Program-made: the position numbers and the translations under genes
Shown: in pieces, positions 38,011 to 48,658 of the stretch
How positions within the stretch are numbered: the first letter of the stretch is position 1
Layout of the letters: the number at the start of each line of letters is the position of its first letter
The notes under the pieces: model-generated
What the model was told of the DNA's origin: nothing
Database searches by the model: none
Seen by the model: only the letters and a program-made list of their open reading frames with translations
Source: Spartinivicinus marinus
Lineage (GTDB): Bacteria; Pseudomonadota; Gammaproteobacteria; Pseudomonadales; Zooshikellaceae
Direction of reading: 5' to 3'
Assembly (NCBI RefSeq): GCF_026309355.1
Contig: NZ_JAPJZK010000001.1
Location: 1,178,001 to 1,242,000 of the forward strand
Length of the DNA stretch: 64,000 bases

Positions 38011-38772
38011 TTAAACAGGATTATCTATATCAATAAAGTAATGATTGATACCAAGTTGCTGTTGTATATGCTCCCCCAGCGCTTTGACTCCATAACGCTC
38101 AGTCGCATGATGCCCAGCTGCGATAAAATGAACGCCCATCTCTCGAGCAGTATGGACCGTAGGCTCTGAAATCTCCCCCGTTAAATAAGCATCAACACCA
38201 TGAGTAATTGCTTGATCAATAAAACCCTGTGCGGCACCAGTACACCACGCAATTCGCTTAATTGGCTGATCTCCTCCTGATATCAACAACGGCTCACGCC
38301 CAAGTGTTACCTGAATTTGTTCACCAAGCTTAGAAAGAGACAGAGCCTCAGCTAAGCTTCCTACCAAGCCAATGCTTCTTAGATTATCCTGCTCCAGACC
38401 AGTTTCAGGGATAAAGTTGAGTTGATTGGCAAGCTGTACATTATTCCCCAGCACTGGGTGAGCATCTAGTGGTAAGTGATAAGCAAATAAATTAATTTCA
38501 TGTTTAAAGAGTAACTCAAGCCTGCGTTTTTTCATCCCAGTTATAACAGGTGCTTCTCCTTTCCAAAAATAGCCATGATGCACAATTATGGCATCAGCAC
38601 TCTTCTCTATTGCTGCTTCTATAAGTGCTAACGATGCTGTTACACCTGTAACAATCGTTTTAATTTGATCTTTTCCTTCTACTTGAAGTCCATTTGGGCA
38701 ATAGTCTTTGAACAGCTGAGGCTCTAATGTCTGACCTAAAAAGTCGAGCAAAGATTGGCGAGATATAGCCAT
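38011..38772 (-). CDS. Nif3-like dinuclear metal-centre protein (YbgI family)
   Basis: The 253-residue product matches the Nif3/YbgI family of toroidal hexamers with two metals per subunit; their reaction is not settled. Metal ligands are visible in IVHHGYFWKG, YHLPLDAHP and GHHATERYG. I start at the ATG 38772 (MAISRQSLLDFLG), preceded by GGAGGTAA and matching the family's usual N-terminus. A longer frame to 38862 would add a hydrophobic stretch not found in the family. It is divergent from the degS-like gene. Confidence 0.88.
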   Translation of the reverse strand: MAISRQSLLDFLGQTLEPQLFKDYCPNGLQVEGKDQIKTIVTGVTASLALIEAAIEKSADAIIVHHGYFWKGEAPVITGMKKRRLELLFKHEINLFAYHLPLDAHPVLGNNVQLANQLNFIPETGLEQDNLRSIGLVGSLAEALSLSKLGEQIQVTLGREPLLISGGDQPIKRIAWCTGAAQGFIDQAITHGVDAYLTGEISEPTVHTAREMGVHFIAAGHHATERYGVKALGEHIQQQLGINHYFIDIDNPV

Positions 38773-38918
38773 TGTATAAAAATTACCTCCAAACAAAATT
38801 ACATGTGAGATGACACACGAGGACAATAGCCCGTATAATAGCAAGGCATTTAGTCGAGACAACTTGAGGACAACACTACTTAGTTTTGCATAAAGTGTAT
38901 CCGCAAATAGGGTTATGC

Positions 38919-40154
38919 ATGAAAAAACTTACCAAGTTTCTTACCTGGCCTACTATTTCTGGTGTGTTGCTAGCACTGGTGATTCTCCAGCAGTTCCCTG
39001 AATTAACCAGAAAATCTACTACACCTACTCCCCATTTGACTCAAGTTGATTATAGCGATGGAGTCACACCAGCCAGTTATACTGGCGACAGCTCTCGTGC
39101 ATCTTCAACCAATCACAAAACAGATAAAACTCCAACCCTTTCAGGCCCTGTGTCATACAATCATGCGGTAAAAAAAGCAGCGCCTGCCGTAGTCAACATC
39201 TATACCACCAAAATTATCCGCGAGCATCGCCATCCTATTTTTGATGACCCATTCTTTCGAGACTTTTTTGGTTATGACCAAATGCCCAACCATCAGCGGA
39301 TGCAATCCAGCCTAGGTTCTGGTGTCATTATGAGCCCAGAAGGCTATGTGGTTACCAATAATCATGTTATTCAAGGTGCAGATGAAATTATTGTCGCTTT
39401 ACAAGATGGTAGAGACACCCGTGCTCGAGTGATTGGCACCGATCCAGACACAGATCTGGCTGTGTTAAAAATTGATATGAAAGACTTACCCGCCATTACC
39501 TTAGCACGCTCCAGAAATGCGGATATTGGTGATGTTGTACTGGCCATTGGCAACCCATTTGGGGTGGGACAAACCGTTACTATGGGTATTATTAGTGCTA
39601 CAGGACGGAATAAATTACGCCTCAGTACTTACGAAGACTTTATTCAAACTGATGCAGCTATTAACCCAGGTAACTCAGGTGGTGCGCTGATTAATGCCTA
39701 TGGTGACTTGATTGGTATAAATACAGCTATATTCTCAAAGTCAGGTGGTTCTCAAGGAATTGGCTTCGCTATCCCCTCAGAAATTGCTCGTGATGTCATG
39801 TTGTCTATTGTTAAACATGGCAAAGTTATTCGAGGCTGGCTTGGCATTGAAGCCCAGTCACTAACACCAGAGCTTGCAGATGCTTTTGGCTTAAAAAATA
39901 AAGAAGGCATTTTGATCACTGGCGTTTATCGCAACGGACCAGCACATCAAGCAGGTTTACAGCGAGGAGATATCATCACCGAAATCAATGGCATGTCGAC
40001 TAAAGCTGGTCGCAAAGTTATGCAACAAGTAGCACTAATGCAGCCTGGAGAACAGGTTGTAATTGAGGCAGTCAGAAATGGACAAAAGCTCGTTGTTGAA
40101 TCAGTGATTGGTCAGCGACCAAGCTTCAAACCCAGGGCAAAACCAAGGCGCTAA
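38919..40154 (+). CDS. degS: Periplasmic HtrA-type serine protease with one PDZ domain (DegS/AlgW-like)
   Basis: The 411-residue protein has one N-terminal membrane anchor (about 8-25), a linker, a trypsin-like domain and a single PDZ domain (about 300-395). The catalytic triad is H149 (TNNHV), D179 (DTDLAVL) and S253 (NPGNSGGAL). One PDZ and a retained anchor fit DegS/AlgW, the site-1 protease that senses misfolded outer-membrane proteins and cuts the anti-sigma factor RseA/MucA. The ATG at 38919 has AGGG upstream; an earlier TTG at 38886 does not. Location between nif3 and the his genes matches algW in Pseudomonas. Confidence 0.88.
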   Translation: MKKLTKFLTWPTISGVLLALVILQQFPELTRKSTTPTPHLTQVDYSDGVTPASYTGDSSRASSTNHKTDKTPTLSGPVSYNHAVKKAAPAVVNIYTTKIIREHRHPIFDDPFFRDFFGYDQMPNHQRMQSSLGSGVIMSPEGYVVTNNHVIQGADEIIVALQDGRDTRARVIGTDPDTDLAVLKIDMKDLPAITLARSRNADIGDVVLAIGNPFGVGQTVTMGIISATGRNKLRLSTYEDFIQTDAAINPGNSGGALINAYGDLIGINTAIFSKSGGSQGIGFAIPSEIARDVMLSIVKHGKVIRGWLGIEAQSLTPELADAFGLKNKEGILITGVYRNGPAHQAGLQRGDIITEINGMSTKAGRKVMQQVALMQPGEQVVIEAVRNGQKLVVESVIGQRPSFKPRAKPRR

Positions 40155-40159
40155 GAAGG

Positions 40160-40188
40160 TTAACCAATGAGGCTCTCTCATTGGTTAA
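40160..40188. terminator. Hairpin between convergent degS and hisC
   Basis: A perfect 12-bp stem TTAACCAATGAG/CTCATTGGTTAA with a 5-base loop lies 6 bases after the degS stop and 17 bases after that of hisC. No long T-tract follows on either side, but the position indicates a shared terminator. Confidence 0.7.
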
Positions 40189-40204
40189 TTAAGTTGGTAT
40201 AGAC

Positions 40205-41308
40205 TCATGACAAAATTGCAGTTAGTGCTTTAAGAAAAGCTTCGTTTTCTGCTGGCGCCCCTACTGTCACCCTTAAGCAACCAGTAAGCAACGGGTGAAC
40301 TCCATCAAGACATTTAATTAAGATGCGTTCTTTTATGAGTGCTTGATGCAACTCTTTAGCAGGTATTGTATGGCTTCGGAATAAAAGAAAATTGGCTTGA
40401 CTTGGCCAGACGGTAATTCCCTCAAGCTGCTGAAGAGACTCAAACAACTGCTCTCGATCTGTTACAAGCTGATTTATTTGTTCAGCTAACTGGTGATAGT
40501 TTGCCAGTGCAAACTGAGTACTAGCCTGAGTTAACTGATTGATATTGTACGGCAGCCTTACTTTATTAAGCTCAGTGATCCAGCCTGGATGCCCTACTAA
40601 AAAGCCCAACCTTAAACCAGCCAGCCCTACTTTAGATAAGGTACGCATGACCAACAGGTTGCTATAATCTGCTAGCAGTGTCAGAGCATTGCATTCTGCA
40701 AAAGCCAAATAAGCTTCATCAATCACTACCAGACCAGGTGATGCCTCTATTACTCGACGTACCTTTTCCTCACCAAATAAATTACCTGTTGGGTTATTTG
40801 GCTGGGCCAGGAAAACCACACCTGGTTGATAAGCTTCGATTGCATCCAGCATTGCTGTCAAATCCAACTTAAAGTCATTACCCAGCGGGACTCCCACGTA
40901 GTTGACCCTAAGGAACTTGGCAATCATTTCGTACATAACAAAGCTGGGTTCAGGTGACAACACTGTTAAATTATCAGCAGCCAACGCCGCAATAATGATT
41001 TGAATCAGTTCATCTGAGCCATTACCTAACAGTAATTCATAGCGCTGATCTATCCCAAACACTTCCTTTAATCCAGCAACAACTCTTGTTCCAGCTGGAT
41101 CTGGATAACGGTTCAGCGACTGTTGCTGCATTTCCGCTAGCCACTGCTGTTTTAGCTCCTCTCCCCAAATATAAGGGTTCTCCATTGCATCGAGCTTGAT
41201 TAGCCCTGAAGCATCAGCAACCTGGTAAGCTTTAAGCGACTGAATATCAGATCGAATCCACTTTTCTACTCGTGCCTGGACTGCTTGATCAAGTTCTTTT
41301 TGTGGCAT
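40205..41308 (-). CDS. hisC: Histidinol-phosphate aminotransferase
   Basis: HisC transfers an amino group from glutamate to imidazole-acetol phosphate in histidine synthesis. The 367-residue fold type I PLP enzyme shows LLGNGSDELIQIIIAA, PNNPTGNLF, VVIDEAYLAF and the PLP-lysine motif RTLSKVGLAGLRLGF. It lies 2 bases after hisD, so the two are translationally coupled. Confidence 0.95.
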   Translation of the reverse strand: MPQKELDQAVQARVEKWIRSDIQSLKAYQVADASGLIKLDAMENPYIWGEELKQQWLAEMQQQSLNRYPDPAGTRVVAGLKEVFGIDQRYELLLGNGSDELIQIIIAALAADNLTVLSPEPSFVMYEMIAKFLRVNYVGVPLGNDFKLDLTAMLDAIEAYQPGVVFLAQPNNPTGNLFGEEKVRRVIEASPGLVVIDEAYLAFAECNALTLLADYSNLLVMRTLSKVGLAGLRLGFLVGHPGWITELNKVRLPYNINQLTQASTQFALANYHQLAEQINQLVTDREQLFESLQQLEGITVWPSQANFLLFRSHTIPAKELHQALIKERILIKCLDGVHPLLTGCLRVTVGAPAENEAFLKALTAILS

Positions 41309-41310
41309 AT

Positions 41311-42633
41311 TTATTCTCCCATGCTCTGCTTATCGATCCGAAACTCAGCAGAACGGGCATGAGCGGTTAGCCCTTCGCCTCTGGCCAGCACTGAAGCCAC
41401 TTGGCCAGCTTTTGTTGCACCTTTGGCACTAAAGTGAATAATAGAAGAGCGCTTCTCAAAATCATAAACACCTAGCGGAGATGAGAAACGTGCAGTACCA
41501 GAGGTAGGCAACACATGATTGGGACCGGCACAATAATCACCCAAAGCTTCAGGGGTATGTCGCCCCATGAAAATGGCCCCGGCATGACGAATCACAGGTA
41601 GGTATTGTTCAGGGTTTTCAATTGATAGTTCTAAGTGCTCAGGCGCAATACGATTAGTAATCTCGATGGCTTCATCAATATCTGTAACTTGAATTAAAGC
41701 ACCTCGACAAGATAGCGACTGACGAATAATCTCTGCTCGCTCCATTTCAGGTAACAGCTTATTAATACTTCTTTCAACTGCCTCTAAGTAGCTGCTGTCA
41801 GGTGAAATTAAAATCGCTTGAGCATCTTCGTCGTGTTCTGCCTGGGAGAACAAATCCATTGCAATCCAATCAGGGTTGGTTTGGCCATCACAGACCACCA
41901 GAATCTCAGATGGCCCAGCAATCATATCAATGCCAACCTGACCAAATACCATTCGCTTTGCTGTTGCCACATAAATATTACCAGGTCCCACTACCTTATC
42001 GACTTTGGGGATGGTTGCAGTGCCATACGCTAGAGCTGCTACTGCCTGAGCTCCCCCCACTCGAAAGACCTTATCTACTCCAGCAATTGCTGCAGCAGCC
42101 AACACTAGTGAGTTAACTTGATCATCAGGGGTCGGCACCACCATGATCACCTCTTTTACTCCTGCAACTTTAGCAGGAATCACATTCATCAATACTGAAG
42201 AAGGATAAGCCGCTTTACCTCCAGGGACATAAACACCTACTCGGTCCAAGGGTGTCACCTGCTGGCCAAGAATGGTTCCATCAAGCTCAGCATACTGCCA
42301 TGAGCAGCTTTTCTGTTCTTCATGATATTGACGAATTCGGTTTGCAGCTTCTATGAGTGCTTGCTTTTGTTCAGGGGATATTTGCTCTAACGCGGCTTGC
42401 AATGCTTCAGGAGAGATAGCCAACTCATTTATTGAATTAACTGAAAGGCGGTCAAATTGGTTGGTATATTTTATTAATGCTTCATCGCCATGCAGCCTGA
42501 TCTGAGCGATGATTTCTGCAACAGTTTGATTAACATTAAGGTTAGAAACGGCTTCCCACTTAAGCAACTCATCTAGCTGCTGGTTAAACGACTCAGCCGA
42601 CGAGTTTAACCGGGTAATAGACACACCAGACAC
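41311..42633 (-). CDS. hisD: Histidinol dehydrogenase
   Basis: HisD performs the last two oxidations to histidine with NAD+ and zinc. The 440-residue protein has the expected signatures [40 protein letters not shown] and [11 protein letters not shown], with histidines of the zinc/catalytic site in EHDEDAQ and PEHLEL. The start is GTG at 42633 with AGAGG about 10 bases upstream; another GTG three codons later is possible. Confidence 0.96.
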   Translation of the reverse strand: MSGVSITRLNSSAESFNQQLDELLKWEAVSNLNVNQTVAEIIAQIRLHGDEALIKYTNQFDRLSVNSINELAISPEALQAALEQISPEQKQALIEAANRIRQYHEEQKSCSWQYAELDGTILGQQVTPLDRVGVYVPGGKAAYPSSVLMNVIPAKVAGVKEVIMVVPTPDDQVNSLVLAAAAIAGVDKVFRVGGAQAVAALAYGTATIPKVDKVVGPGNIYVATAKRMVFGQVGIDMIAGPSEILVVCDGQTNPDWIAMDLFSQAEHDEDAQAILISPDSSYLEAVERSINKLLPEMERAEIIRQSLSCRGALIQVTDIDEAIEITNRIAPEHLELSIENPEQYLPVIRHAGAIFMGRHTPEALGDYCAGPNHVLPTSGTARFSSPLGVYDFEKRSSIIHFSAKGATKAGQVASVLARGEGLTAHARSAEFRIDKQSMGE

Positions 42634-42677
42634 TATTGGAACCTCTTAAATAATGGTACTACTTTTGTAACACTAAT

Positions 42678-43322
42678 TTACTGGTTATTAGTTGTGTTTA
42701 GTACAGCTTGTTTGAGCCCATCTATAATTTTCTTTAATTCGTGGAGCTTCACTTTCATCGCTGCTTTATTGACTACTAGCCGAGAGCTAATATGCGCTAT
42801 CAGTTCTTGTGGTTCCAACCCATTGGCCCTGAGCGTATTCCCTGTATCAACCACATCAATAATTTTATCAGCTAAGCCCACTAATGGAGCCAGCTCCATA
42901 GAGCCATACAATTTAATGATATCTACCTGCTTACCCTGCTCGGCGTAATAGCGCTTGGCAATATTGACAAACTTGGTCGCCACTTTAAGCCGACCAGATC
43001 CAGGCTCTCGCCCTATCGGCCCTGCAGTCATCAGTTTGCATTCGGCAATTTTTAAATCGAGAGGCTCATACAGGGCCTGACTACCGTGCTCAAGCAACAC
43101 ATCCTTACCAGACACCCCCATATCAGCAGCACCATACTCTACATAGGTAGGAACATCAGTAGCACGAACAATAAGTAAATTAATATGAGAGTGGTTGGTA
43201 GGAAAAATTAGCTTGCGACTATTAAGGTCTTCGGTAGGCTCTATGCCAGCTTGTTTTAATAAAGGTAAAGTTTCTTTTAAAATTCGCCCTTTAGAAAGGG
43301 CGATCATGATTGATTGTTTCAT
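42678..43322 (-). CDS. hisG: ATP phosphoribosyltransferase, short form
   Basis: HisG starts histidine synthesis by joining ATP and PRPP. At 214 residues this is the short form, lacking the C-terminal histidine-binding domain of E. coli HisG (299). Short HisG needs the regulatory partner HisZ, which is not in this window. Signatures are [25 protein letters not shown] and [14 protein letters not shown]. It is part of murA-hisG-hisD-hisC, 18 bp after murA. Confidence 0.95.
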   Translation of the reverse strand: MKQSIMIALSKGRILKETLPLLKQAGIEPTEDLNSRKLIFPTNHSHINLLIVRATDVPTYVEYGAADMGVSGKDVLLEHGSQALYEPLDLKIAECKLMTAGPIGREPGSGRLKVATKFVNIAKRYYAEQGKQVDIIKLYGSMELAPLVGLADKIIDVVDTGNTLRANGLEPQELIAHISSRLVVNKAAMKVKLHELKKIIDGLKQAVLNTTNNQ

Positions 43323-43340
43323 GCCGTGGTTTCAACTACG

Positions 43341-44627
<1,287 letters not shown>

Positions 44628-44664
44628 TCAATAATGTAGTCAGGCTGTGTTGTTTACTGGACTA

Positions 44665-44904
44665 TTAAGCTTGAGCTTGCCAGTCAGCCACACTAAAAAA
44701 CTTCATAGTCACTGCATGAATCGCACCAGAGGTAATGGCCTCATTTAAAAGTGCATAAACTTGCTGTTGGCGCTTTACAGGAGAAAGTGCCATTAGTTCA
44801 TCACTGACTAATGTTAATTGAAAGTTACAGCCTTCTCCTTCCACCACAACTTCAGTATTAGGTAAAGTTGATTCTAATAGCTGCTTAACCTCTAATGCCT
44901 GCAC
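44665..44904 (-). CDS. ibaG: BolA-family protein IbaG
   Basis: The BolA-like fold of about 79 residues contains the class signatures GCNFQLTLVSDEL, KRQQQVYALL and IHAVTMKFF. BolA-type proteins pair with monothiol glutaredoxins to handle Fe-S clusters. The start is best placed at GTG 44904, which has AGGAG 7 bases upstream and gives the N-terminus aligned with E. coli IbaG. The longer frame to 44928 adds eight basic residues without support. It lies between mlaB and murA as in relatives. Confidence 0.87.
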   Translation of the reverse strand: MQALEVKQLLESTLPNTEVVVEGEGCNFQLTLVSDELMALSPVKRQQQVYALLNEAITSGAIHAVTMKFFSVADWQAQA

Positions 44905-45213
44905 TTGTCTTCTCCTGATCATGAGCACCCTTAAAATAAAGGTTATACCTGGGTGCCTTCTAAATATTTAAATATCAGTATGTTTAAATAATAATCTGCT
45001 ATGAAGTTACTGCTTCAAGAAAGGGCGGTTATGATATATAAAAACAAGCAAAAAGGCGAAAACTGACACACCTTTTTGGAAGTCCTTTCCTATTTTGACA
45101 CCAAAATAGGAAAGGTTTTGAACAAAGAGGGAAAGGCTACTGCAACTTTAGATAAGCCTCCATTTCTGAAGGTACCCGTTTCTTTCCAAAAGGCTCTGTA
45201 ATAAGTCGCTGGT
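44905..45213. other. Gap between mlaB and ibaG containing a perfect palindrome
   Basis: This 309-bp gap breaks the otherwise tight mla-ibaG-murA run. It contains the inverted repeat at 45084-45115 and no supported gene. An ibaG-murA-his promoter could lie here. Confidence 0.45.
45084..45115. repeat. Perfect 14-bp inverted repeat (hairpin)
   Basis: CCTTTCCTATTTTG is followed by a 4-base spacer and its exact complement CAAAATAGGAAAGG. It is followed by TTTTG on the plus strand only, while the flanking genes run on the minus strand, where no T-tract follows. It could be an attenuating structure, an mRNA processing site or a protein-binding palindrome. Confidence 0.75.
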
Positions 45214-45522
45214 TTATGACTGCTGAATTGGCAACACAGCATCTAGACCACTGACCCTAGCTAAATCATAGAGATCAATAGGCATATTGACTATAGATAA
45301 GCTTATAGACAGGTGATGGGACTGACGCATCCAGGAAAGTAATACTGATAAGGCTGCACTGCCTGCTTCTTCGACCTCAGCCAAATCCACTGTACAACTA
45401 CCAGTCTGCTTAATTAATAGCTCACGTCCTTGCTGCTCAATATTGACTGCAGCCCCAAAGGTTACACGCCCAACCAATTTTAACTGGCCAGGAGCAGTTG
45501 AAAGTACTTCTCCCTCAACCAC
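45214..45522 (-). CDS. mlaB: STAS-domain protein MlaB
   Basis: This 102-residue cytoplasmic STAS protein binds MlaF and is needed for activity of the MlaFEDB phospholipid transporter. The visible core is KQTGSCTVDLAEVEEAGSAALSVLLSWMR, where the conserved serine/alanine region of the STAS helix lies. It starts with GTG overlapping the mlaC stop by one base. It is the last of the tight mlaFEDCB run. Confidence 0.88.
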   Translation of the reverse strand: MVEGEVLSTAPGQLKLVGRVTFGAAVNIEQQGRELLIKQTGSCTVDLAEVEEAGSAALSVLLSWMRQSHHLSISLSIVNMPIDLYDLARVSGLDAVLPIQQS

Positions 45523-46196
45523 TAAGACTTACCCTTCTCGTTTGCAGTTTTCATAATATCAGTCCAGTTATTGATAACCCGCTGCAAGTCACCTTTATTC
45601 TGCTGCATCGCTTCAGAAAATTGAGTTCTGAATAGTTTGCCAATGTTAATGCCATTGACAATTACATTACGCATTTTCCACTGATCAGCCTTTTGGTCTT
45701 TGAACATGGTGTATGTCAGTGGATAAGTAACCCCATCAGCAGCATGAATTGTCATGTTGACAGGTACTCTCTTTTTCTTGAGGGTCGCTTTATTTACTGG
45801 GTGCACTTCTATTTTTTCATTGTCATATTTCAACAGTGCTTTGCCATAAAACTCAACCATGCTCATTTTAAATGCCTCAGTAAACTGCACAACTTGCTTG
45901 TCTGAGGCATTTTTAGAGTATTTAATACTCATTACTCCACGAGCAATTACGTCAAAAGCAACCACAGGCTCAAGTACTGCTAGTAACTGTGAATAAAACT
46001 TGTCTGGTGTTTGTTTATGACTTTGCTTACCTGCTTTAATCACTGCCAGCATTTTATCTGTTGCTGTTTTGACTGTTGCATCCGGGCTTTCATCAGCATA
46101 AGCAGGAGCTAGAACCATGACAGCTGCAAGCCAGCTAAAAGCTAACACTAGTTTCGATAACCACTGCTTTGATAACCATTGAGACATCACTTTCAT
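45522..46196 (-). CDS. mlaC: Periplasmic phospholipid shuttle MlaC
   Basis: MlaC carries phospholipids between the outer-membrane MlaA complex and the inner-membrane MlaFEDB transporter. The 224-residue protein has a signal peptide (cleavage near APAYADES) and the Tol_Tol_Ttg2 family signatures FYSQLLAVLEPVVAFDVIARGVM and QWKMRNVIVNGINIGKLFRTQF. It lies 18 bp after mlaD. Confidence 0.94.
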   Translation of the reverse strand: MKVMSQWLSKQWLSKLVLAFSWLAAVMVLAPAYADESPDATVKTATDKMLAVIKAGKQSHKQTPDKFYSQLLAVLEPVVAFDVIARGVMSIKYSKNASDKQVVQFTEAFKMSMVEFYGKALLKYDNEKIEVHPVNKATLKKKRVPVNMTIHAADGVTYPLTYTMFKDQKADQWKMRNVIVNGINIGKLFRTQFSEAMQQNKGDLQRVINNWTDIMKTANEKGKS

Positions 46197-46214
46197 AGCG
46201 CTTCCTTAAACCAA

Positions 46215-46685
46215 TTAATTACTATCAGTTTGTTTAACCGTATTTAGTAGGAATTTTCCTATTAAATCTTCCAAAATCAATGCAGACTGGGTGTCTTCGA
46301 ACTCATCACCATCATCCAGAAACTCTTCCTCCCCACCCACACTAATACCTATATATTGCTCCCCCAAAAGGCCAGCAGTTAATATGCTAGCGGTACTATC
46401 CAGTGGGATATTTTTAACATCACTATGAATATCCATTACCACTTTGGCTCGATATTGTTCTTTATCAAGCTTAATATCAACAACTCGCCCAATAGTCACT
46501 CCACTCATTGAAACCTTGGCTCGCAGGCTTAGTCCTCCGACATTATCGAAGAATGCATGAACCCGGTAAGTTTGCTGATTATTTTCAATAGACAAGCCGC
46601 TCACTTTAAGTGCTAGCATCACCAGGGCAAAAATCCCTGCTAGCATGAACGCACCGACGCTGATCTCCACCGTTCTCATGCGCAT
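46215..46685 (-). CDS. mlaD: MCE-domain membrane protein MlaD
   Basis: The 156-residue protein has one N-terminal helix and an MCE domain that forms a hexameric ring in the periplasm for lipid passage. MCE signatures are VHAFFDNVGGLSLRAKVSMSGV and GLLGEQYIGIS. I start at ATG 46685 because GGAG lies 9 bases upstream; a TTG at 46700 lacks a site and lies inside the mlaE end. There is one base between the mlaE stop and this start. Confidence 0.93.
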   Translation of the reverse strand: MRMRTVEISVGAFMLAGIFALVMLALKVSGLSIENNQQTYRVHAFFDNVGGLSLRAKVSMSGVTIGRVVDIKLDKEQYRAKVVMDIHSDVKNIPLDSTASILTAGLLGEQYIGISVGGEEEFLDDGDEFEDTQSALILEDLIGKFLLNTVKQTDSN

Positions 46686-46686
46686 C

Positions 46687-47481
46687 TTATAAATCTCCAA
46701 ACATAACTGCAGTTAAGATAAAGTCGAGCCCAAGGATAGCCAAGGACGAGTAAACAACGGTTTTTGTAGTTGCACGACTAATGCCTTCCGAAGTAGGAAG
46801 AGTGTCATAACCCTGAAAAACCGCAATCCATGTAACAACAAAACCAAACACTAAACTTTTAATAATGCCATTTACCACATCATCACCAAAGTTCACTGTT
46901 TGTTGCATATTACCCCAGAAAGAGCCTTCATCAATCGAAAGCCAATCTACGCCAACCACAGCACCACCTACGACACCAACCATATTAAAGATGGCGACCA
47001 GTAATGGCATGGATATAAATCCAGCCCAAAAACGGGGAGCAACAATTCTTTTTAATGGATCAACTCCTATCATCTCCATACTAGACAGCTGCTCCGTGGC
47101 TTTCATTAGCCCAATTTCAGCAGTCAACGCCGAGCCAGCTCGTCCTGCAAATAATAGCGCTGTAACAACTGGCCCCAGCTCACGCACCAAGGTTAGAGCT
47201 ACCATTTGTCCAACGGCTTCTTGAGAGCCATAACGAACTAAAATATTATAACCTTGCAGGCCAAGCACCATGCCAATAAATAAGCCTGAAACAGCAATAA
47301 TAATGAGCGATAGCACACCAACAGAATACAGTTGCTGGAGTAATAGCTGAAATTTAGAGCCAAAACCTGAGCGACCAAAAATAGCAAGCATCAAGTAAAT
47401 ACCTGAGCGACCAATCGCTTCTACTTTGAGTAACCCTGCTTGTCCGAGTCGACGTAAAAAAGCCCAAAAATCATGAATCAC
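46687..47481 (-). CDS. mlaE: Phospholipid ABC permease MlaE
   Basis: The 264-residue inner-membrane permease of the Mla system has about five to six helices and the family signatures [51 protein letters not shown] and [17 protein letters not shown]. It starts with GTG at 47481, overlapping the mlaF stop by one base and supported by a strong GGAGGGGG site. Confidence 0.95.
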   Translation of the reverse strand: MIHDFWAFLRRLGQAGLLKVEAIGRSGIYLMLAIFGRSGFGSKFQLLLQQLYSVGVLSLIIIAVSGLFIGMVLGLQGYNILVRYGSQEAVGQMVALTLVRELGPVVTALLFAGRAGSALTAEIGLMKATEQLSSMEMIGVDPLKRIVAPRFWAGFISMPLLVAIFNMVGVVGGAVVGVDWLSIDEGSFWGNMQQTVNFGDDVVNGIIKSLVFGFVVTWIAVFQGYDTLPTSEGISRATTKTVVYSSLAILGLDFILTAVMFGDL

Positions 47482-48293
47482 TAAATACCCCCTCCCATCA
47501 AATCATCAGCATAATTTTGTGCTGGGTAGTGGAAAGGTACCGGGCCATCAGGCAAGCCCTGCATAAACTGGGTAATTCTAGGGTCATCTGAATTCAATAA
47601 CGCTTCTGGCGTACCATGCCCAATTACTTTGGCATCACTAATCAAATATAAATAATCCGCAATACTTGCTGTTTCATGAATATCGTGGGATACCACAATA
47701 CTGGTTAAATTCAAGGCATCATTTAACATACGAACCAATTGGACCAACACCCCCATTGCGATAGGGTCCTGACCAACAAATGGTTCATCATACATTATCA
47801 TTACAGGGTCTAGCGCAATTGCCCGAGCTAAAGCAACGCGACGAGCCATCCCCCCGGATAGCTCACTGGGCATTAAGTCTCTTGCTCCTCGCAAGCCCAC
47901 AGCTTGAAGTTTCATTAATACAATATCATGCACCATCGCTTCAGGCAGCTCAGTATGCACTCTAAGCGGAAAGGCTACGTTTTCATAGACACTCATATCT
48001 GTGAATAAAGCACCACTTTGGAATAGCATGCCCATTTTGCTGCGCAGCTCAAATAACTCATTTCGAGACAACTTAGGTACATTTTGCCCATCAACAAAGA
48101 TATCTCCTGATTCTGGCCTTAGTTGAGCACCAATTAATCTGAGCAGTGTGGTTTTTCCCGTACCACTAGGCCCCATAATGCCCGTTACTTTACCACGAGG
48201 AATATCAATATTGATGTCATCAAAAATAACCCGATCTCCGCGACGATAGCTAAGCCCTTTGATTTCTACAAAGTTATTATCATGAGCCGTCAT
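47481..48293 (-). CDS. mlaF: Phospholipid ABC ATPase MlaF
   Basis: The 270-residue ATPase energises the MlaFEDB complex that keeps the outer membrane asymmetric. Walker A is GPSGTGKTT, signature [19 protein letters not shown], Walker [14 protein letters not shown]-loop [10 protein letters not shown]. First gene of mlaFEDCB. The promoter should lie in the 365-bp gap upstream. Confidence 0.95.
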   Translation of the reverse strand: MTAHDNNFVEIKGLSYRRGDRVIFDDINIDIPRGKVTGIMGPSGTGKTTLLRLIGAQLRPESGDIFVDGQNVPKLSRNELFELRSKMGMLFQSGALFTDMSVYENVAFPLRVHTELPEAMVHDIVLMKLQAVGLRGARDLMPSELSGGMARRVALARAIALDPVMIMYDEPFVGQDPIAMGVLVQLVRMLNDALNLTSIVVSHDIHETASIADYLYLISDAKVIGHGTPEALLNSDDPRITQFMQGLPDGPVPFHYPAQNYADDLMGGGI

Positions 48294-48658
48294 CAGGCGA
48301 TCACCTTATCCATCAACAACACGTTTATCAGCACCAGTCGTTTATTAAATATGCGTCTTGCGAGGTATGGTAACACTACTTTAGTAAACTTAGTAAAAGT
48401 TAAACTACGCTCACACCACAACCTGAACAGTAATTATACAGTCGTCGCGGAGAATAGCATGATCTAGAAGAGGGTCGAATAGGTATCTTTCCTATTTATT
48501 AAATAGCAAACAGATTTTTTATTTTTATACGCGGAAAGAAATACTACAAAAAAGCTGGCTTGAATAGCCAGCGTCTAAAACACACCACATTATTGTCCAT
48601 TTTTCGATCAAATCAAACTTGCGCCTATTATTCATTTAACACGCGGTTCAATTTTCTG
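48294..48658. other. Intergenic region upstream of mlaF
   Basis: It holds the presumed mla promoter and, at 48547-48572, the terminator of the upstream peptidase gene. No other gene or RNA was recognised. Confidence 0.45.
48547..48572 (-). terminator. Terminator of the M28 aminopeptidase gene
   Basis: A 7-bp stem GCTGGCT/AGCCAGC with a 5-base loop is followed on the minus strand by six Ts. It lies about 87 bp after the peptidase stop codon. Confidence 0.82.
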
